Shown: piece after piece, positions 1 through 8,836 of the stretch | Layout of the letters: every line of letters begins with the position of its first letter | How positions within the stretch are numbered: position 1 is the stretch's first letter | Assembly: GCF_900580865.1 (NCBI RefSeq) | Contig: NZ_UTBZ01000014.1 | Coordinates: 124,001-188,000, forward strand | Origin: Pseudomonas viridiflava | GTDB taxonomy: Bacteria; Pseudomonadota; Gammaproteobacteria; Pseudomonadales; Pseudomonadaceae | Length of the DNA stretch: 64,000 nt | Direction of reading: 5' to 3' | The notes under the pieces: model-generated | What the model was told of the DNA's origin: nothing | Seen by the model: the letters and a program-made list of their open reading frames with translations, nothing else | The model's database searches: none | Made by a program: the position numbers and the translations under genes

Positions 1-1
1 G

Positions 2-112
2 TGGTTGTTGGTTCTGCCGTTGATTGGCGCGGCGCTGATTGGTGGCGCCGGCGTGTTCGGTACGCGCCGGGCACTCAACGCAAGTCCACTGACAGTGTTG
101 CGTGAGGGTTGA
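2..112 (+). CDS. ABC transporter permease, FtsX/MacB type (C-terminal fragment)
   Basis: Only the last 36 codons lie in the window; the gene starts upstream. The readable end is a hydrophobic helix (WLLVLPLIGAALIGGAGVF) followed by TRRALNASPLTVLRE and a TGA stop. A final transmembrane segment followed by a short cytoplasmic tail ending in P-L-x-V-L-R is typical of FtsX-domain permeases of the YbbP/MacB type, which work with an ATPase in lipid or lipoprotein release. The partner ATPase is not in the window. The family call rests on this tail alone. Confidence 0.6.
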   Translation, partial: WLLVLPLIGAALIGGAGVFGTRRALNASPLTVLREG

Positions 113-146
113 TAGACTCAGTCGGTCTTAATCACAAGAAGTTGCC

Positions 147-644
147 ATGAGCCGTTATCGCCCGCCACGCCCCGCCGGCACCGCGCTGATCACCCCCGAA
201 GGTGAAGCGCGGATGCGCGCCGAATTCCATGAGTTGTGGCATGTGCGCCGCCCGCAGGTGACGCAATCGGTCAGCGAGGCGGCGGCTCAGGGCGATCGCT
301 CGGAGAACGCCGAATACACCTACGGCAAGAAGATGCTGCGCGAGATCGACAGTCGCGTGCGCTTTCTCACCAAACGCCTGGAAGCATTGAAAGTCGTCAG
401 TGAAAAACCCAGTGACCCGAACAAGGTGTACTTCGGCGCATGGGTGACCATCGAAGACGAAGACGGCAAGCAATCGCGCTACCGCATCGTCGGCCCGGAT
501 GAACTGGATCTGAAACTGGGTCTGATCAGCATCGACTCGCCACTCGCCCGCGCCTTGATCGGCAAGGCGCTGGATGCAGAAGTCAGGGTGCAGACACCGA
601 CGGGTGAGCAGTTCGTTTACATCGTCGCTATCGACTATCCGTAA
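147..644 (+). CDS. greB: Transcription elongation factor GreB
   Basis: 165 residues, the usual length for GreB. Gre factors enter the secondary channel of RNA polymerase and stimulate cleavage of backtracked RNA. The N-terminal coiled coil (about residues 10-80) holds the conserved tip [15 protein letters not shown] with its acidic residues. The C-terminal FKBP-like domain follows (about 85-165, [30 protein letters not shown]). The ATG at 147 lies 34 bases after the permease stop. The stop lies 6 bases from the end of the convergent gene, so the two transcripts converge tightly with no obvious terminator between them. Confidence 0.95.
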   Translation: MSRYRPPRPAGTALITPEGEARMRAEFHELWHVRRPQVTQSVSEAAAQGDRSENAEYTYGKKMLREIDSRVRFLTKRLEALKVVSEKPSDPNKVYFGAWVTIEDEDGKQSRYRIVGPDELDLKLGLISIDSPLARALIGKALDAEVRVQTPTGEQFVYIVAIDYP

Positions 645-650
645 AGCCTA

Positions 651-959
651 TCAGCGGCGAGTGATCAAACCCTGGCGTGCAACGCGGACCAGTTGTTTGA
701 TCATCTCCGGCGCATCCTCAGCGCTTGGAGCCTGAATCACCGCCAGATCAAAACTGTCACTGGCAAAACGCGTCAGCGACTCGCCGTCTTCGACAAACTG
801 GATCAGGAACGCGGCAGGACCGCCGCTGCGACGTGGCCAGCCATCGAGATAACGCAACAGCGTCGGCTGATGTTTGCCGCCAAGGAGAATTTTCGGGTTG
901 CGCTGGGTGATATGCGCCGTGATCGGTGCGGGACGTGCTGGAGGGCGTAGTGCATTCAT
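651..959 (-). CDS. Conserved hypothetical protein, 102 aa
   Basis: I do not recognise the family. The ATG at 959 is chosen over an in-frame TTG 21 bases upstream; a weak purine-rich stretch precedes it. The basic N-terminus (NALRPPARPAP) is followed by a compact segment with regular hydrophobic spacing (FLIQFVEDGESLTRF, FDLAVIQAPSAEDAPEMIKQLVRVARQGLI) that suggests an alpha/beta fold. There is no signal peptide or membrane segment. Codon use matches the core genes around it, and the gene sits convergent to greB. It is probably real because the frame is clean with Pseudomonas-like third positions, but no function can be assigned. Confidence 0.6.
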   Translation of the reverse strand: MNALRPPARPAPITAHITQRNPKILLGGKHQPTLLRYLDGWPRRSGGPAAFLIQFVEDGESLTRFASDSFDLAVIQAPSAEDAPEMIKQLVRVARQGLITRR

Positions 960-1164
960 CGTGTCGTGTCTCTGCCTCAAAAGTCTGCATGGCAGGTGAG
1001 AGGCAACACCGAACCAGCGCTTTAGCGGTATTTCGAAGCCCTGTTCCGGCTTCTGACGGCAACTGTTGAAGTCACCTGGCGCCCCGCAAGTAGCTGTTTA
1101 AATCGGCGCATGGGCAACATCCTAGAGAACGTGACCGATCAGTGTCAAGAATCAGCCGCAACAA

Positions 1165-1191
1165 AAAAGGCCCGCACAATGCGGGCCTTTT
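1165..1191. terminator. Rho-independent terminator, bidirectional
   Basis: Stem AAAGGCCCGC / GCGGGCCTTT with loop ACAAT, flanked by an A run on the left and a T run on the right. It lies 17 bases beyond the stop of the doxX-like gene on the minus strand, whose transcript it should end. Confidence 0.85.
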
Positions 1192-1207
1192 CCTTGAGCC
1201 AGAGCGC

Positions 1208-1642
1208 TTAACCGGCGATGGCGCGGTCCACCGAGAGCTTGCCGGCGCCTTCGATCAGTACGGCAAGGCTGCCACCGAGCAGGGCCAGAGCGAACTCGTA
1301 ACCGTTGTTGGCCATAAACAGACCGTTGCTGATGTGTACGGTGAAGATCGCCACCAGCGACAGGAAGGTCAGACCCAATGCCGCCGGGCGCACCAGCAGG
1401 CCGATGATCAGGGCCAGACCAGCGAAGAATTCAGTACCGCCCGCCAGCGTGGCCATCAGGTAGCCCGGGTGCAGGCCAATGCTGTCCATGTATTGCGCGG
1501 TGCCCGCCAGACCGTAACCACCGAACAGACCAAAAAGCTTTTGCGAACCGTGCGCCGCGAAAATCACACCTACCGCGATGCGCAGGATGGTCAGACCGTA
1601 GCCAGCGCGGGTGAACAGTACTTTGTTGATCAGAGAGCTCAT
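1208..1642 (-). CDS. DoxX family membrane protein
   Basis: 144 residues with four predicted membrane helices, the layout of the DoxX/DoxD family. Diagnostic stretches are LTILRIAVGVIFAAHGSQKLFG (helix 1 with the conserved H-G-x-x-K-L-F), a glycine-rich segment GGYGLAGTAQYM, and AGGTEFFAGLALIIGLLVRPAA (helix 2). An AAGGA ribosome-binding site lies 8 bases before the ATG. Family members are inner-membrane proteins linked in some organisms to thiol redox stress or quinone metabolism; the substrate here is unknown. It is monocistronic, with its own terminator. Confidence 0.85.
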   Translation of the reverse strand: MSSLINKVLFTRAGYGLTILRIAVGVIFAAHGSQKLFGLFGGYGLAGTAQYMDSIGLHPGYLMATLAGGTEFFAGLALIIGLLVRPAALGLTFLSLVAIFTVHISNGLFMANNGYEFALALLGGSLAVLIEGAGKLSVDRAIAG

Positions 1643-1754
1643 GGGGCATTCCTTGTTTTTGCGAGAAGTTATGTGTGTTGGTTGGCCGCTATATTAATCA
1701 ATAAAATTCATGTTAAAAGCGCAAATATTCCGCCATAACAATCAGTTTATTAGA

Positions 1755-3176
1755 TCATTTCCGTGAGACGACTTTTTGCGCCCCGGGCTCCAACGACTCC
1801 CGCTCCCGGTCGAACGCCAAGTAATACTTGTTCACGCTATTAACATAGCTGACCGGCCCCATTCCTACCTGCTCCATGGCGATGCGCTCGACCTGGAAGA
1901 ACCACTGGTTAGGGTTCAACCCGCGCCGCCGGGCCTCAGCGCGCATGCCCTGCACGCGCTCGGGACCGATGTTGTAGGCCGCCAGGGTGAACGCCATGCG
2001 TTCGCGCTCATTGAGTTTGGGGCTGCTGAAGAACTTGCGGCGGATCATCGCCAGATATTTGGCCCCGGCCTGCACATTCGCATCGAGATTCTGAATGTTG
2101 CTCACACCGACTCGCTGTGCGGCGGACGGCGTGATCTGCATCAGCCCGGTCGGGCCGCTGCCGCTGCGGGCATTGGGTTGCAGGCGTGATTCCTTGAACG
2201 CCAGTGCGGCCAGATTGAGCCAGTCCATATTCTGCGCCTGGGCGTGCTTTTGCAGGGTCGGGCGCAGTTTTTCCAGGCGCTGGCGATCAGCCTTGGCCAA
2301 TGGATAGTGGACTTGATAGAGACGCCGATAGATGCGCAGAAACGCAGCATCTTCGTTCGAGGGTTTCTTGTAACCGCCGAGGAAGCGGTCAATGCTTGCG
2401 CGCAACATCGCAGCATCGCGGCGCACGAACCAGTATTCCTCGCCCGGCTCGCTGATCATCAATTGCCGGTCAAACCGCAGTTTCGGCAGGATCTTGCCCC
2501 AGCGCTCGGCGATCGGTTGCTCAACGATGGTCAGGTGGAAAATGCCGCCCTGAACCATCTCCAGCACATCTTCGACCGCCAGGGTCGGATCGACCCATTC
2601 GATCTTGATCGGCGCCAGTTTGTGCAGCGCCAGTTTCTGATTGAGCTGAGTGACCGCCTCCCCCGCCGCACTGCCGGTGGGCAACGCCAGGGTTTTGCCG
2701 GAGAGCTGCTCGACCTTGGTGTAACGCCGCTCGCCTTTGATGCCGACCAGCACCAGCGGCACGTTGCTGGAGATCGGCTCGCTACTGGCGACCGCATAAC
2801 CTGGCTGCAAATCGAGCAATTCACCCGGCGCGACCAGATCACCTTCACCACGCTGCAATGCGCCGAGCAATTGATCCTTGGCTTTGGGAATGATCTTGAG
2901 GGTAATTTCCTGACCATCGCGGGCGTGGCCATTGAGGTATTGCTCAAAGGCGCGCAAGCGATGGTATTCGACGCCGATGGCCTGACCCTGGACTTCGCCG
3001 GAGCTGTTGCGGCTCTGGTTGACCAGCACCCGCAACACACGACTGCTGCGAATCTCGGACAGGTCGCGCACCTTGGCGGCCGGCACGGCTTGCAGCGGCC
3101 CGGGCAGGCGCGCGACCGCCGTCATCGGCAGTAGCAGCGATCCACACAACAGCAGCAAAACCGAGGGACGAATCAT
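1755..3176 (-). CDS. Membrane-bound lytic murein transglycosylase, MltF family
   Basis: 473 residues. The start at 3176 (GGAGAG, 3-base spacer) gives an immediate signal peptide, IRPSVLLLLCGSLLLPMTAVA; a longer frame upstream lacks this logic. Domain order is a periplasmic solute-binding (SBP_bac_3 type) domain at about residues 45-300, then an SLT goose-type lysozyme domain at about 325-455. The SLT domain shows catalytic Glu in FKESRLQP, the GPTGLMQITPSAA motif and AAYNIGPERV. It cleaves the glycan strand of peptidoglycan to give 1,6-anhydroMurNAc ends. P. aeruginosa has two MltF proteins, and I cannot tell from sequence alone which this matches. It is divergent from tatD across 236 bases. 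Confidence 0.88.
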   Translation of the reverse strand: MIRPSVLLLLCGSLLLPMTAVARLPGPLQAVPAAKVRDLSEIRSSRVLRVLVNQSRNSSGEVQGQAIGVEYHRLRAFEQYLNGHARDGQEITLKIIPKAKDQLLGALQRGEGDLVAPGELLDLQPGYAVASSEPISSNVPLVLVGIKGERRYTKVEQLSGKTLALPTGSAAGEAVTQLNQKLALHKLAPIKIEWVDPTLAVEDVLEMVQGGIFHLTIVEQPIAERWGKILPKLRFDRQLMISEPGEEYWFVRRDAAMLRASIDRFLGGYKKPSNEDAAFLRIYRRLYQVHYPLAKADRQRLEKLRPTLQKHAQAQNMDWLNLAALAFKESRLQPNARSGSGPTGLMQITPSAAQRVGVSNIQNLDANVQAGAKYLAMIRRKFFSSPKLNERERMAFTLAAYNIGPERVQGMRAEARRRGLNPNQWFFQVERIAMEQVGMGPVSYVNSVNKYYLAFDRERESLEPGAQKVVSRK

Positions 3177-3412
3177 CCACTCTCCGGAAAGAATACGGGG
3201 CGATTTCATCTCTTCGAGTTTGAAATCACCGACGAAAACAGAGCGCCATGAGCGCTGGCAACGTGCGAGAGACTGGCACAGTAATGGCACTTCTACCAAA
3301 CCGGTCTGCGGCGCGGCATCAACAGACAGCTATAACTCTTTGTAGTTCTTGGCTTTTCTTATGAATCTACAGCTCTGGTATGCTTTCCGGCCTTCGGCCC
3401 GAGGTAGCAACC

Positions 3413-4219
3413 ATGCAACTCATCGATATCGGCGTCAACCTGACCAACCCCAGTTTCGCCGACAAACACCAGGCCGTACTCGAACGCGCCTATGCCGCCG
3501 GAGTCTGCCAACTGGTGCTGACCGGCACCAGCGTCGAAGGCAGCGAGCAAGCCCTGGAGCTGTGCCAGCAACTCGATGAAAGTGGCCAGCGGCTGTTCGC
3601 CACCGCCGGTATTCACCCGCATTCGGCCAGTGACTGGAACGCGGACAGCGCCCGTCGTTTGCGTAGCCTGTTGCACGAAAAAAACGTAGTCGCCGTGGGT
3701 GAATGCGGGCTGGATTTCAACCGTGATTTCTCGCCGCGCCCACAGCAGGAAAAAGTCCTCGAAGAACATCTGGCGCTGGCCGTTGAACTGCAACTGCCGG
3801 TGTTTCTGCACGAGCGTGATGCCAGCCAGCGTTTGCTGGAGATCTTGAAAGACTTCCGCGATCAACTGCCTGCCGCCGTGGTGCATTGCTTCACCGGCGA
3901 GCAAAAAGCCCTGTTCAGCTACCTTGATCTGGATCTGCACATCGGTATCACCGGCTGGATCTGCGACGAGCGCCGTGGCACGCATTTGCATCCGCTGGTG
4001 AAGGAGATCGAACGTGGACGCTTGATGCTGGAGAGCGACGCGCCTTATTTGCTGCCGCGCACCCTGCGCCCGAAGCCAAAGAACGGGCGTAATGAGCCGG
4101 CCTATCTGACCGAAGTACTGCGCGAAGTGGCGCTACATCGCGGCGAAACCGAGGAGGATCTGGCGGCCCACACCACCGTGTGTGCCCGCGCGTTCTACAA
4201 CCTCCCTGCCCTCTCCTGA
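3413..4219 (+). CDS. tatD: TatD family metal-dependent DNase
   Basis: 268 residues. The start at 3413 follows GAGGT and matches the N-terminus of true TatD ([14 protein letters not shown]), which has DIGVNL where paralogues have an HxH. Metal and catalytic residues are visible in order: [36 protein letters not shown] and ESDAPYL. TatD proteins are TIM-barrel 3'-5' exonucleases linked to DNA repair and nucleic acid turnover. There are no tatABC genes next to it, so it is an isolated copy. A REP doublet lies just downstream. Confidence 0.93.
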   Translation: MQLIDIGVNLTNPSFADKHQAVLERAYAAGVCQLVLTGTSVEGSEQALELCQQLDESGQRLFATAGIHPHSASDWNADSARRLRSLLHEKNVVAVGECGLDFNRDFSPRPQQEKVLEEHLALAVELQLPVFLHERDASQRLLEILKDFRDQLPAAVVHCFTGEQKALFSYLDLDLHIGITGWICDERRGTHLHPLVKEIERGRLMLESDAPYLLPRTLRPKPKNGRNEPAYLTEVLREVALHRGETEEDLAAHTTVCARAFYNLPALS

Positions 4220-4236
4220 CACAGCAGAATTCCCTT

Positions 4237-4324
4237 GTGGGAGCGAGCCTGCTCGCGAAAGCGGTGGTTCAGATGGCAATGATGTTGACTGACACGCCCT
4301 CTTCGCGAGCAGGCTCGCTCCCAC
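4237..4324. repeat. REP doublet, family A (GTGGGAG ends outward)
   Basis: Two 23-base inverted arms at 4237-4259 and 4302-4324. Each is itself a small palindrome (GAGCGAGCCTGCTCGC). The GTGGGAG ends point outward and the GCGAA ends face inward across a 42-base spacer. It lies between tatD and the chemoreceptor gene. Such doublets can end transcription and stabilise 3' ends. Confidence 0.92.
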
Positions 4325-4430
4325 AGGGGGGCGATGTGTTCTTTTGATATGTATCAAGATCCGCATATCTGCATAGCGGCACAATAATGGCACCTTGCCA
4401 AAACTGTTTCCGCTATCAGAGAAGACCTCC

Positions 4431-5912
4431 ATGGGTGCCTGGCTTAGCAATATCTCGCTGAAATACAAATTCTGGGCGGTCAATGCGGTCGCCTTCGTCA
4501 CTACCCTGCTGCTGGTGCTGTACGCCGTGCAGCTTGAACAACAGGCGCGCAGTCACGCCTCACAGGCCTCGGCGCAAGCCCAGGCAGAACTGCTCAAAGC
4601 CTGGCCAGCCGGGCAACCGTTGCCGAAAGCCGAGCAGGTGCTGACCTTCAAACGCGGCGAAGCACCGCGCCTGAACGATCAACCCCTGCTGGAAATCACT
4701 GAAAGCAACGGCTGGAACGCAATCAATCACATGCCGCTGTTCGGCGAAAATCCGTTGATGGGTGCCGAAGTGTTCAGCCGCGCCGATGGCCAACAGGTTG
4801 CGGTGATTGCCTATGGCCCGAGCCTGAGTCAGGTATTCAGCGAGCGTTTCGCCAACTATGCGGTGGCGGTGTTCATTCTGATGTTCGTCATGCTGTGTGC
4901 CTCGCAATTGCTGATCCGCTTCCTGCTCAGCCAGCTCAACACCTTGAAAGACGTGATGCTCCACGTCGAGAAAAGCGGCGATCTCTCGGCCCGTGTTCCG
5001 TTGGCCGGCAAAGACGAAGTCGGGCAGATGGCCAATGCGTTTAACGCGATGCAGGCCGGTTATCAGCGCGTCGTCACCACAGTGGCCAACACCGCACGGC
5101 AACTGGATGTCGGCGCAGCACGGCTGGCGTCGAGCATGAACGAGGTTCGCCACGGCATGCTCGGCCAGCAGAGCGAAACCGATCAGGCTGCCACCGCGAT
5201 CAATGAAATGACCGCCACGGTTTATCACATCGCCCAACACGCCGGCGCCACCCGCGATCTGTCGCAGACTGCCGATGGCCTCGCCGGCAGTGGTCAGCAA
5301 GTGGTTGCCCGAGTGCAGCACTCGATTGCCGGGCTGTCCAGCGGCGTGCAGCAGACGGCCGAGATGATTCAACGGCTGGCCGAGGACAGTCAGAAGATCA
5401 ACGGCGTGGTCAGCGTGATTCACAGCATTGCCGAGCAGACCAACCTGCTGGCGCTGAACGCCGCCATCGAAGCGGCCCGCGCCGGTGAAATGGGCCGAGG
5501 GTTTGCCGTGGTCGCCGATGAGGTGCGCAATCTGGCGAAACGGGTGCAGACCTCGACCGACGAGATCACCACGATGGTCTCGGCCTTACAGGCTGGCACT
5601 CGCGACGCGGTGGACTTCATGCAGGAGAGTTCGTACAAGGCCGACGATTGCGTGCAGCAAGCGCAGGAGGCCGGCGCGGCGCTGGCGGAGATCACCGGGG
5701 CGGTGGCGCAGATGCGTGAAAGCAATACGCAGATTGCCGTGGCGGCGGAGCAGCAAAGCCAGGTCGCCGAAGAGATGAACCGGGCGGTGGTGAGTATTCG
5801 CGATGTGACCGAGAACACGGTGCAGCAGACGGTGGATTCGGCGACGACCAGTAATGAGTTGGCGACGTTGGCTGGGGAGTTGAGCAAGGCAATAGGTCAG
5901 TTGAAGCTCTGA
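4431..5912 (+). CDS. Methyl-accepting chemotaxis protein
   Basis: 493 residues. The start ATG at 4431 is followed by a basic N-terminus and the first membrane helix ([20 protein letters not shown]), a periplasmic sensor of about 130 residues, and a second helix ([20 protein letters not shown], about residues 144-163). Then come a HAMP domain ([22 protein letters not shown]) and the cytoplasmic coiled coil. The hairpin tip is the universal [19 protein letters not shown] followed by [15 protein letters not shown]. No C-terminal CheR-binding pentapeptide is seen (it ends SKAIGQLKL). The short periplasmic domain has no motif I can name, so the ligand is unknown. Confidence 0.93.
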   Translation: MGAWLSNISLKYKFWAVNAVAFVTTLLLVLYAVQLEQQARSHASQASAQAQAELLKAWPAGQPLPKAEQVLTFKRGEAPRLNDQPLLEITESNGWNAINHMPLFGENPLMGAEVFSRADGQQVAVIAYGPSLSQVFSERFANYAVAVFILMFVMLCASQLLIRFLLSQLNTLKDVMLHVEKSGDLSARVPLAGKDEVGQMANAFNAMQAGYQRVVTTVANTARQLDVGAARLASSMNEVRHGMLGQQSETDQAATAINEMTATVYHIAQHAGATRDLSQTADGLAGSGQQVVARVQHSIAGLSSGVQQTAEMIQRLAEDSQKINGVVSVIHSIAEQTNLLALNAAIEAARAGEMGRGFAVVADEVRNLAKRVQTSTDEITTMVSALQAGTRDAVDFMQESSYKADDCVQQAQEAGAALAEITGAVAQMRESNTQIAVAAEQQSQVAEEMNRAVVSIRDVTENTVQQTVDSATTSNELATLAGELSKAIGQLKL

Positions 5913-5917
5913 AGATC

Positions 5918-5993
5918 AAAAGATCGCAGCCTTCGGCAGCTCCTACAGGTGTACGCATTTCAATGTAGGAGCTGCCGAAGGCTGCGATCTTTT
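5918..5993. repeat. REP doublet, family B (GATCTTTT ends outward)
   Basis: Inverted 29-base arms at 5918-5946 and 5965-5993 of the GTAGGAGCTGCCGAAGGCTG type, with the GTAGG ends facing inward across an 18-base spacer containing ACGCATTTCAAT. It starts 6 bases after the chemoreceptor stop codon and ends in a T run, so it probably also serves as that gene's terminator. Confidence 0.92.
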
Positions 5994-6099
5994 TTGTCCA
6001 TCATTACTATGATGCCAATAGCCAACCTTGATTCGCCGCCCTCGCCGCCCGGGCCTATTCTTCAACCATGAGTTCAACATGGATCAAGGAGTAGAAAAC

Positions 6100-6465
6100 A
6101 TGGGCAAACGTCACCCCAACCTTCCCGCGTGGCAATGGCGCGCGTACCCGGGCAATCATCAGCATCCGACCAATCTGGTGTTGCACCTGATTGCCGTGCC
6201 GCTGTTCATCGTCGCGTTTCTGCTGATCGTCTCCGGGGTGTTCAGCCTGAGTCTGGCCAGTGTGGCCATCGGCGTGATCGGCATCATCGCGGCGCTGGGT
6301 TTGCAGCGCCACGGCCACAGCCTGGAGGCGCAAGCCTCCGAGCCGTTCAGTGATCGTAAAGATGCTGTCTCGCGGTTACTGGTCGAGCAGTTCCTGACCT
6401 TTCCGCGCTTCTTTCTCAGTGGCGGCTGGTGGCGCGCCTGGCGTGAGCGCCACCGTCGGCATTAA
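6100..6465 (+). CDS. Mpo1-like (DUF962) small membrane protein
   Basis: 121 residues. The ATG at 6100 is preceded by AAGGAG at 8 bases and is preferred to the in-frame ATG at 6079. Two to three hydrophobic helices (LVLHLIAVPLFIVAFLLIVS, LSLASVAIGVIGIIAALGL) are flanked by histidines in the pattern H-P-T-N-x3-H-x4-P and then Q-x2-GHSLE-x5-P. That spacing resembles the YGL010w/Mpo1 family, whose yeast member is an iron-dependent dioxygenase of 2-hydroxy fatty acids. Some databases label close homologues terminase, which the sequence does not support. The function here is inferred from the histidine pattern only. Confidence 0.6.
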   Translation: MGKRHPNLPAWQWRAYPGNHQHPTNLVLHLIAVPLFIVAFLLIVSGVFSLSLASVAIGVIGIIAALGLQRHGHSLEAQASEPFSDRKDAVSRLLVEQFLTFPRFFLSGGWWRAWRERHRRH

Positions 6466-6466
6466 G

Positions 6467-7261
6467 TCAGGCGAAGATCGTGACGGTCTGGCGACTCATG
6501 GCAATCAACTCCCCTTCTGCGCTCCACAACTTGGCGGCCACATGGCCGTAGCCGTCGGCGGCGTACTCGATGTCGGCCAGGTATTGGCACCAGTCCAGCG
6601 TGCTCAAATCGCGTAGCGGCTGAACGAATTCGATGGTCCACGTCAGCGTGCTGCCGGGTGCAGGTTTCTTCAGATACGGCAACAACGCGGGTGGCCAGGC
6701 ATCCACCAAGGCCAGCAGATGCGCCTCGTTGACCGGTTCTTCTTTGACATCCCCACGCAAGCGCACCCAGCCCCCCATCAACCGCGATTGATTGCCGGTG
6801 AACGGCATCCCACCGACACTCCAGCGCATTGCCAGATGACGCATGAATTCCGGGGTCACGCCTTTGATGTAAGGCAACTCCTGGCATTCGTCCCAGTGTT
6901 TCATTGCCGGCGCCGGATACGCTTCCACGGCGACTTCCGAAGGCCGCGAAGCGCCGAAGCTGCCTTGAATGATCGTTACCACCTGACCATTCTGCATCGC
7001 CCTGCCCATGACTTGGCTGACAGCTTTGCCTTCACGCAGCACATCCACTTCGAAACGCACCGGGACTTCGGGCTCGACCGGGCCGACAAAAGTGATCGCC
7101 AATGAACGCACCGGGCGATCGGCCGGGACTTTCGCGCGCATGGCTTCGTATTGCAGCGCGGCAACCAGACCACCGAAACTGGCACGGCCCTGACCCCATT
7201 CGGCAGGAATCGTCAGTTCCGGTTGGCGGCGGACCGCATCGAGCAGATCGCTAAAGCGCAT
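6467..7261 (-). CDS. Acyl-CoA thioesterase, double hot-dog (TesB-like) family
   Basis: 264 residues with GAGGT before the ATG. The N-terminal half (RASFGGLVAALQYEAMRAKV, RSLAITFVGPVEPEVPVRFEV) and C-terminal half (LTWTIEFVQPLRDLSTLDWCQYLAD) read as two hot-dog repeats. TesB-like enzymes of this kind hydrolyse acyl-CoA. The N-terminal FGG and the AADGYGHVAAKLWSAEGELIAMSRQ end are characteristic. The gene converges on the Mpo1-like gene with stop codons 1 base apart. The chain-length range cannot be inferred. Confidence 0.82.
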   Translation of the reverse strand: MRFSDLLDAVRRQPELTIPAEWGQGRASFGGLVAALQYEAMRAKVPADRPVRSLAITFVGPVEPEVPVRFEVDVLREGKAVSQVMGRAMQNGQVVTIIQGSFGASRPSEVAVEAYPAPAMKHWDECQELPYIKGVTPEFMRHLAMRWSVGGMPFTGNQSRLMGGWVRLRGDVKEEPVNEAHLLALVDAWPPALLPYLKKPAPGSTLTWTIEFVQPLRDLSTLDWCQYLADIEYAADGYGHVAAKLWSAEGELIAMSRQTVTIFA

Positions 7262-7392
7262 GGGGCAACCTCAGAAAACGAGAAAGGAATGCAGGGATCT
7301 TAACCAGACCTGCAGAGTGCCGCAGCGTCTATTCCGGTCAAATGGGCTGACAGAAAGGCCTTAGCGTATTTCAAATACAGACACAAAACCCT

Positions 7393-7475
7393 GTAGGAGC
7401 TGCCGAAGGCTGCGATCTTTTGATTTTGATTTTTAACAACAAGATCAAAAGATCGCAGCCTTCGGCAGCTCCTAC
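7393..7475. repeat. REP doublet, family B (GTAGG ends outward)
   Basis: Inverted 29-base arms at 7393-7421 and 7447-7475. Here the GATCTTTT ends face inward across a 25-base A/T-rich spacer, the reverse of the arrangement at 5918 and 9883. It lies between the CHAD gene end and the thioesterase start. Confidence 0.92.
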
Positions 7476-7497
7476 AGGGGATATCGCGGGGCTCAGG

Positions 7498-8262
7498 TTA
7501 TTTGAAACAGGCTGAACTGAGTTTTTCCAGCACACGATCAGCTTTGCTTTCGGCTTTGATCATGGTCGCCTGCCAAGTGGCGACGCACGGTTGGAGATCC
7601 GTCTCAAGCTCGGCTTTCGCCAGCCACTGCCAGCAATCGTGCCAGTCACCAAGTGCACCTTGCGCAGCCTTCAATCGCTTCAACGCTGCGGCGGGCAAGC
7701 GATCCAGCTCAGGATAAGCTTCGATGCCGTACCGCACGCGTTTGATCAGCAAGCGCAAGCAATGACGGTCGTGAGCGGGATCGTGCAGCGCCTCGTCGAG
7801 TTTCTGCCATTGCTTGCCGAGGCGTTTTTCGATGCGCTTGTCCAAACCCTTGAGCAAGCCCTGACGCTGGGAAGCGCGCAGGAATCGCGGGAAAGCGTCG
7901 AGAATCATCAGCAGCGAAGCAACCTCGGCACTCGCCGCCAGCGCCGGATAAGCCTCGGCCATCTGCGCCATGCGGCGTTGCGCGGCTTCGGGCTGATCAT
8001 GCGCGAGCAGGTACGCCGCCAACACCTCGCGATCACGCCACGGGGTGGTCAATTGGCCGACTGCCGAAGCGGCGTCTTCCAGTTGCTCCACACCCGGCAA
8101 ACCGCGCAATGGCCGCAACAGGCTGCGCAAGCGCCGCACCGTAGTGCGCAGATCGTGCAGCGCCTCGGGGTCGGTACGTGCCGTCAATCGCGCCTGACAG
8201 GCCAGCAGCCGCACCTCCAGACTCAGGACATGAGCCACCAACCGGTCAACCAACGCAGACAT
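7498..8262 (-). CDS. CHAD domain protein
   Basis: 254 residues. ATG at 8262 with AGGAG 6 bases upstream is preferred to an in-frame TTG at 8280. The whole chain is alpha-helical and carries the conserved basic/histidine pattern of CHAD domains: DPEALHDLRTTVRRLRSLLR near the N-terminus and HDRHCLRLLIKRVRYGIEAY with WHDCWQWL in the C-terminal repeat. CHAD domains bind inorganic polyphosphate and are often fused or linked to CYTH phosphatases; no CYTH gene is adjacent. The likely role is association with polyphosphate granules, inferred from the family. Confidence 0.85.
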   Translation of the reverse strand: MSALVDRLVAHVLSLEVRLLACQARLTARTDPEALHDLRTTVRRLRSLLRPLRGLPGVEQLEDAASAVGQLTTPWRDREVLAAYLLAHDQPEAAQRRMAQMAEAYPALAASAEVASLLMILDAFPRFLRASQRQGLLKGLDKRIEKRLGKQWQKLDEALHDPAHDRHCLRLLIKRVRYGIEAYPELDRLPAAALKRLKAAQGALGDWHDCWQWLAKAELETDLQPCVATWQATMIKAESKADRVLEKLSSACFK

Positions 8263-8341
8263 CACTTGCTCCTGATTCAAATGGCTCTGTAGAACATGCT
8301 GCCGCCCGGTGAACGCAGCATCCTTGCTTCACGTCAGCAGC

Positions 8342-8620
8342 TTAGCGGCCAGCGCGGGATTCGCGAATGTAGAAACGCGCCTTCTCGGCTTTCTTGCTGC
8401 AACCTTCGAAACCCTCGAATTGCTGCTGGGTCTTGGCCGCAGTCAGCAGCGACAACGCTTTGGAGTAGCTGACGGTGCCGGCAAAGCCTTCGGCCTTGGC
8501 CAGATCCAGCTCATGCCAGGCCGCGTCGAGCTGGCTGCCGCAGCTGTCGCGATAAGCGGTTTTACCGGCGCAACCGGCCAATACCAAGGCCATCAACGGC
8601 ACACAGATCCAGGCTTTCAT
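8342..8620 (-). CDS. Small lipoprotein of unknown function
   Basis: 92 residues from the ATG at 8620 (AGGTG upstream; a GTG directly before it is in frame). It has a classic lipoprotein signal, KAWICVPLMALVLAGC, with the lipobox LAGC. The mature part, about 76 residues, is helical and charged with three further cysteines (DSCGS, EGCSKK). It resembles small Pseudomonas envelope lipoproteins but I cannot name a family. It lies 79 bases upstream of the CHAD gene on the same strand and may be co-transcribed with it. Confidence 0.72.
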   Translation of the reverse strand: MKAWICVPLMALVLAGCAGKTAYRDSCGSQLDAAWHELDLAKAEGFAGTVSYSKALSLLTAAKTQQQFEGFEGCSKKAEKARFYIRESRAGR

Positions 8621-8836
8621 CACTCACACCTCAAAATAGGTCAACAGTCGTGCAGGTAAGACGGTAAGGCTTGGAAAAAGTGCCTTGCCGGCGGGTGAAA
8701 CCGCGCAACTGAGAAGGATAGCGCCGAAGGGTCATGCAGTATCGAAAAAACGACGTCACCGGCGCACTCAACGACCTCGGCGATTGAGCCAGCCCGACGA
8801 TGAGTGCATTGTGGAACCTTGTCGGGAGGAAGCTGG

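Noticed and set aside
4237..4324. Possible CRISPR array in the repeated GTGGGAG segments
   Set aside because: The repeats occur as single inverted pairs at scattered sites, not as regular direct repeats with spacers, and there are no cas genes.
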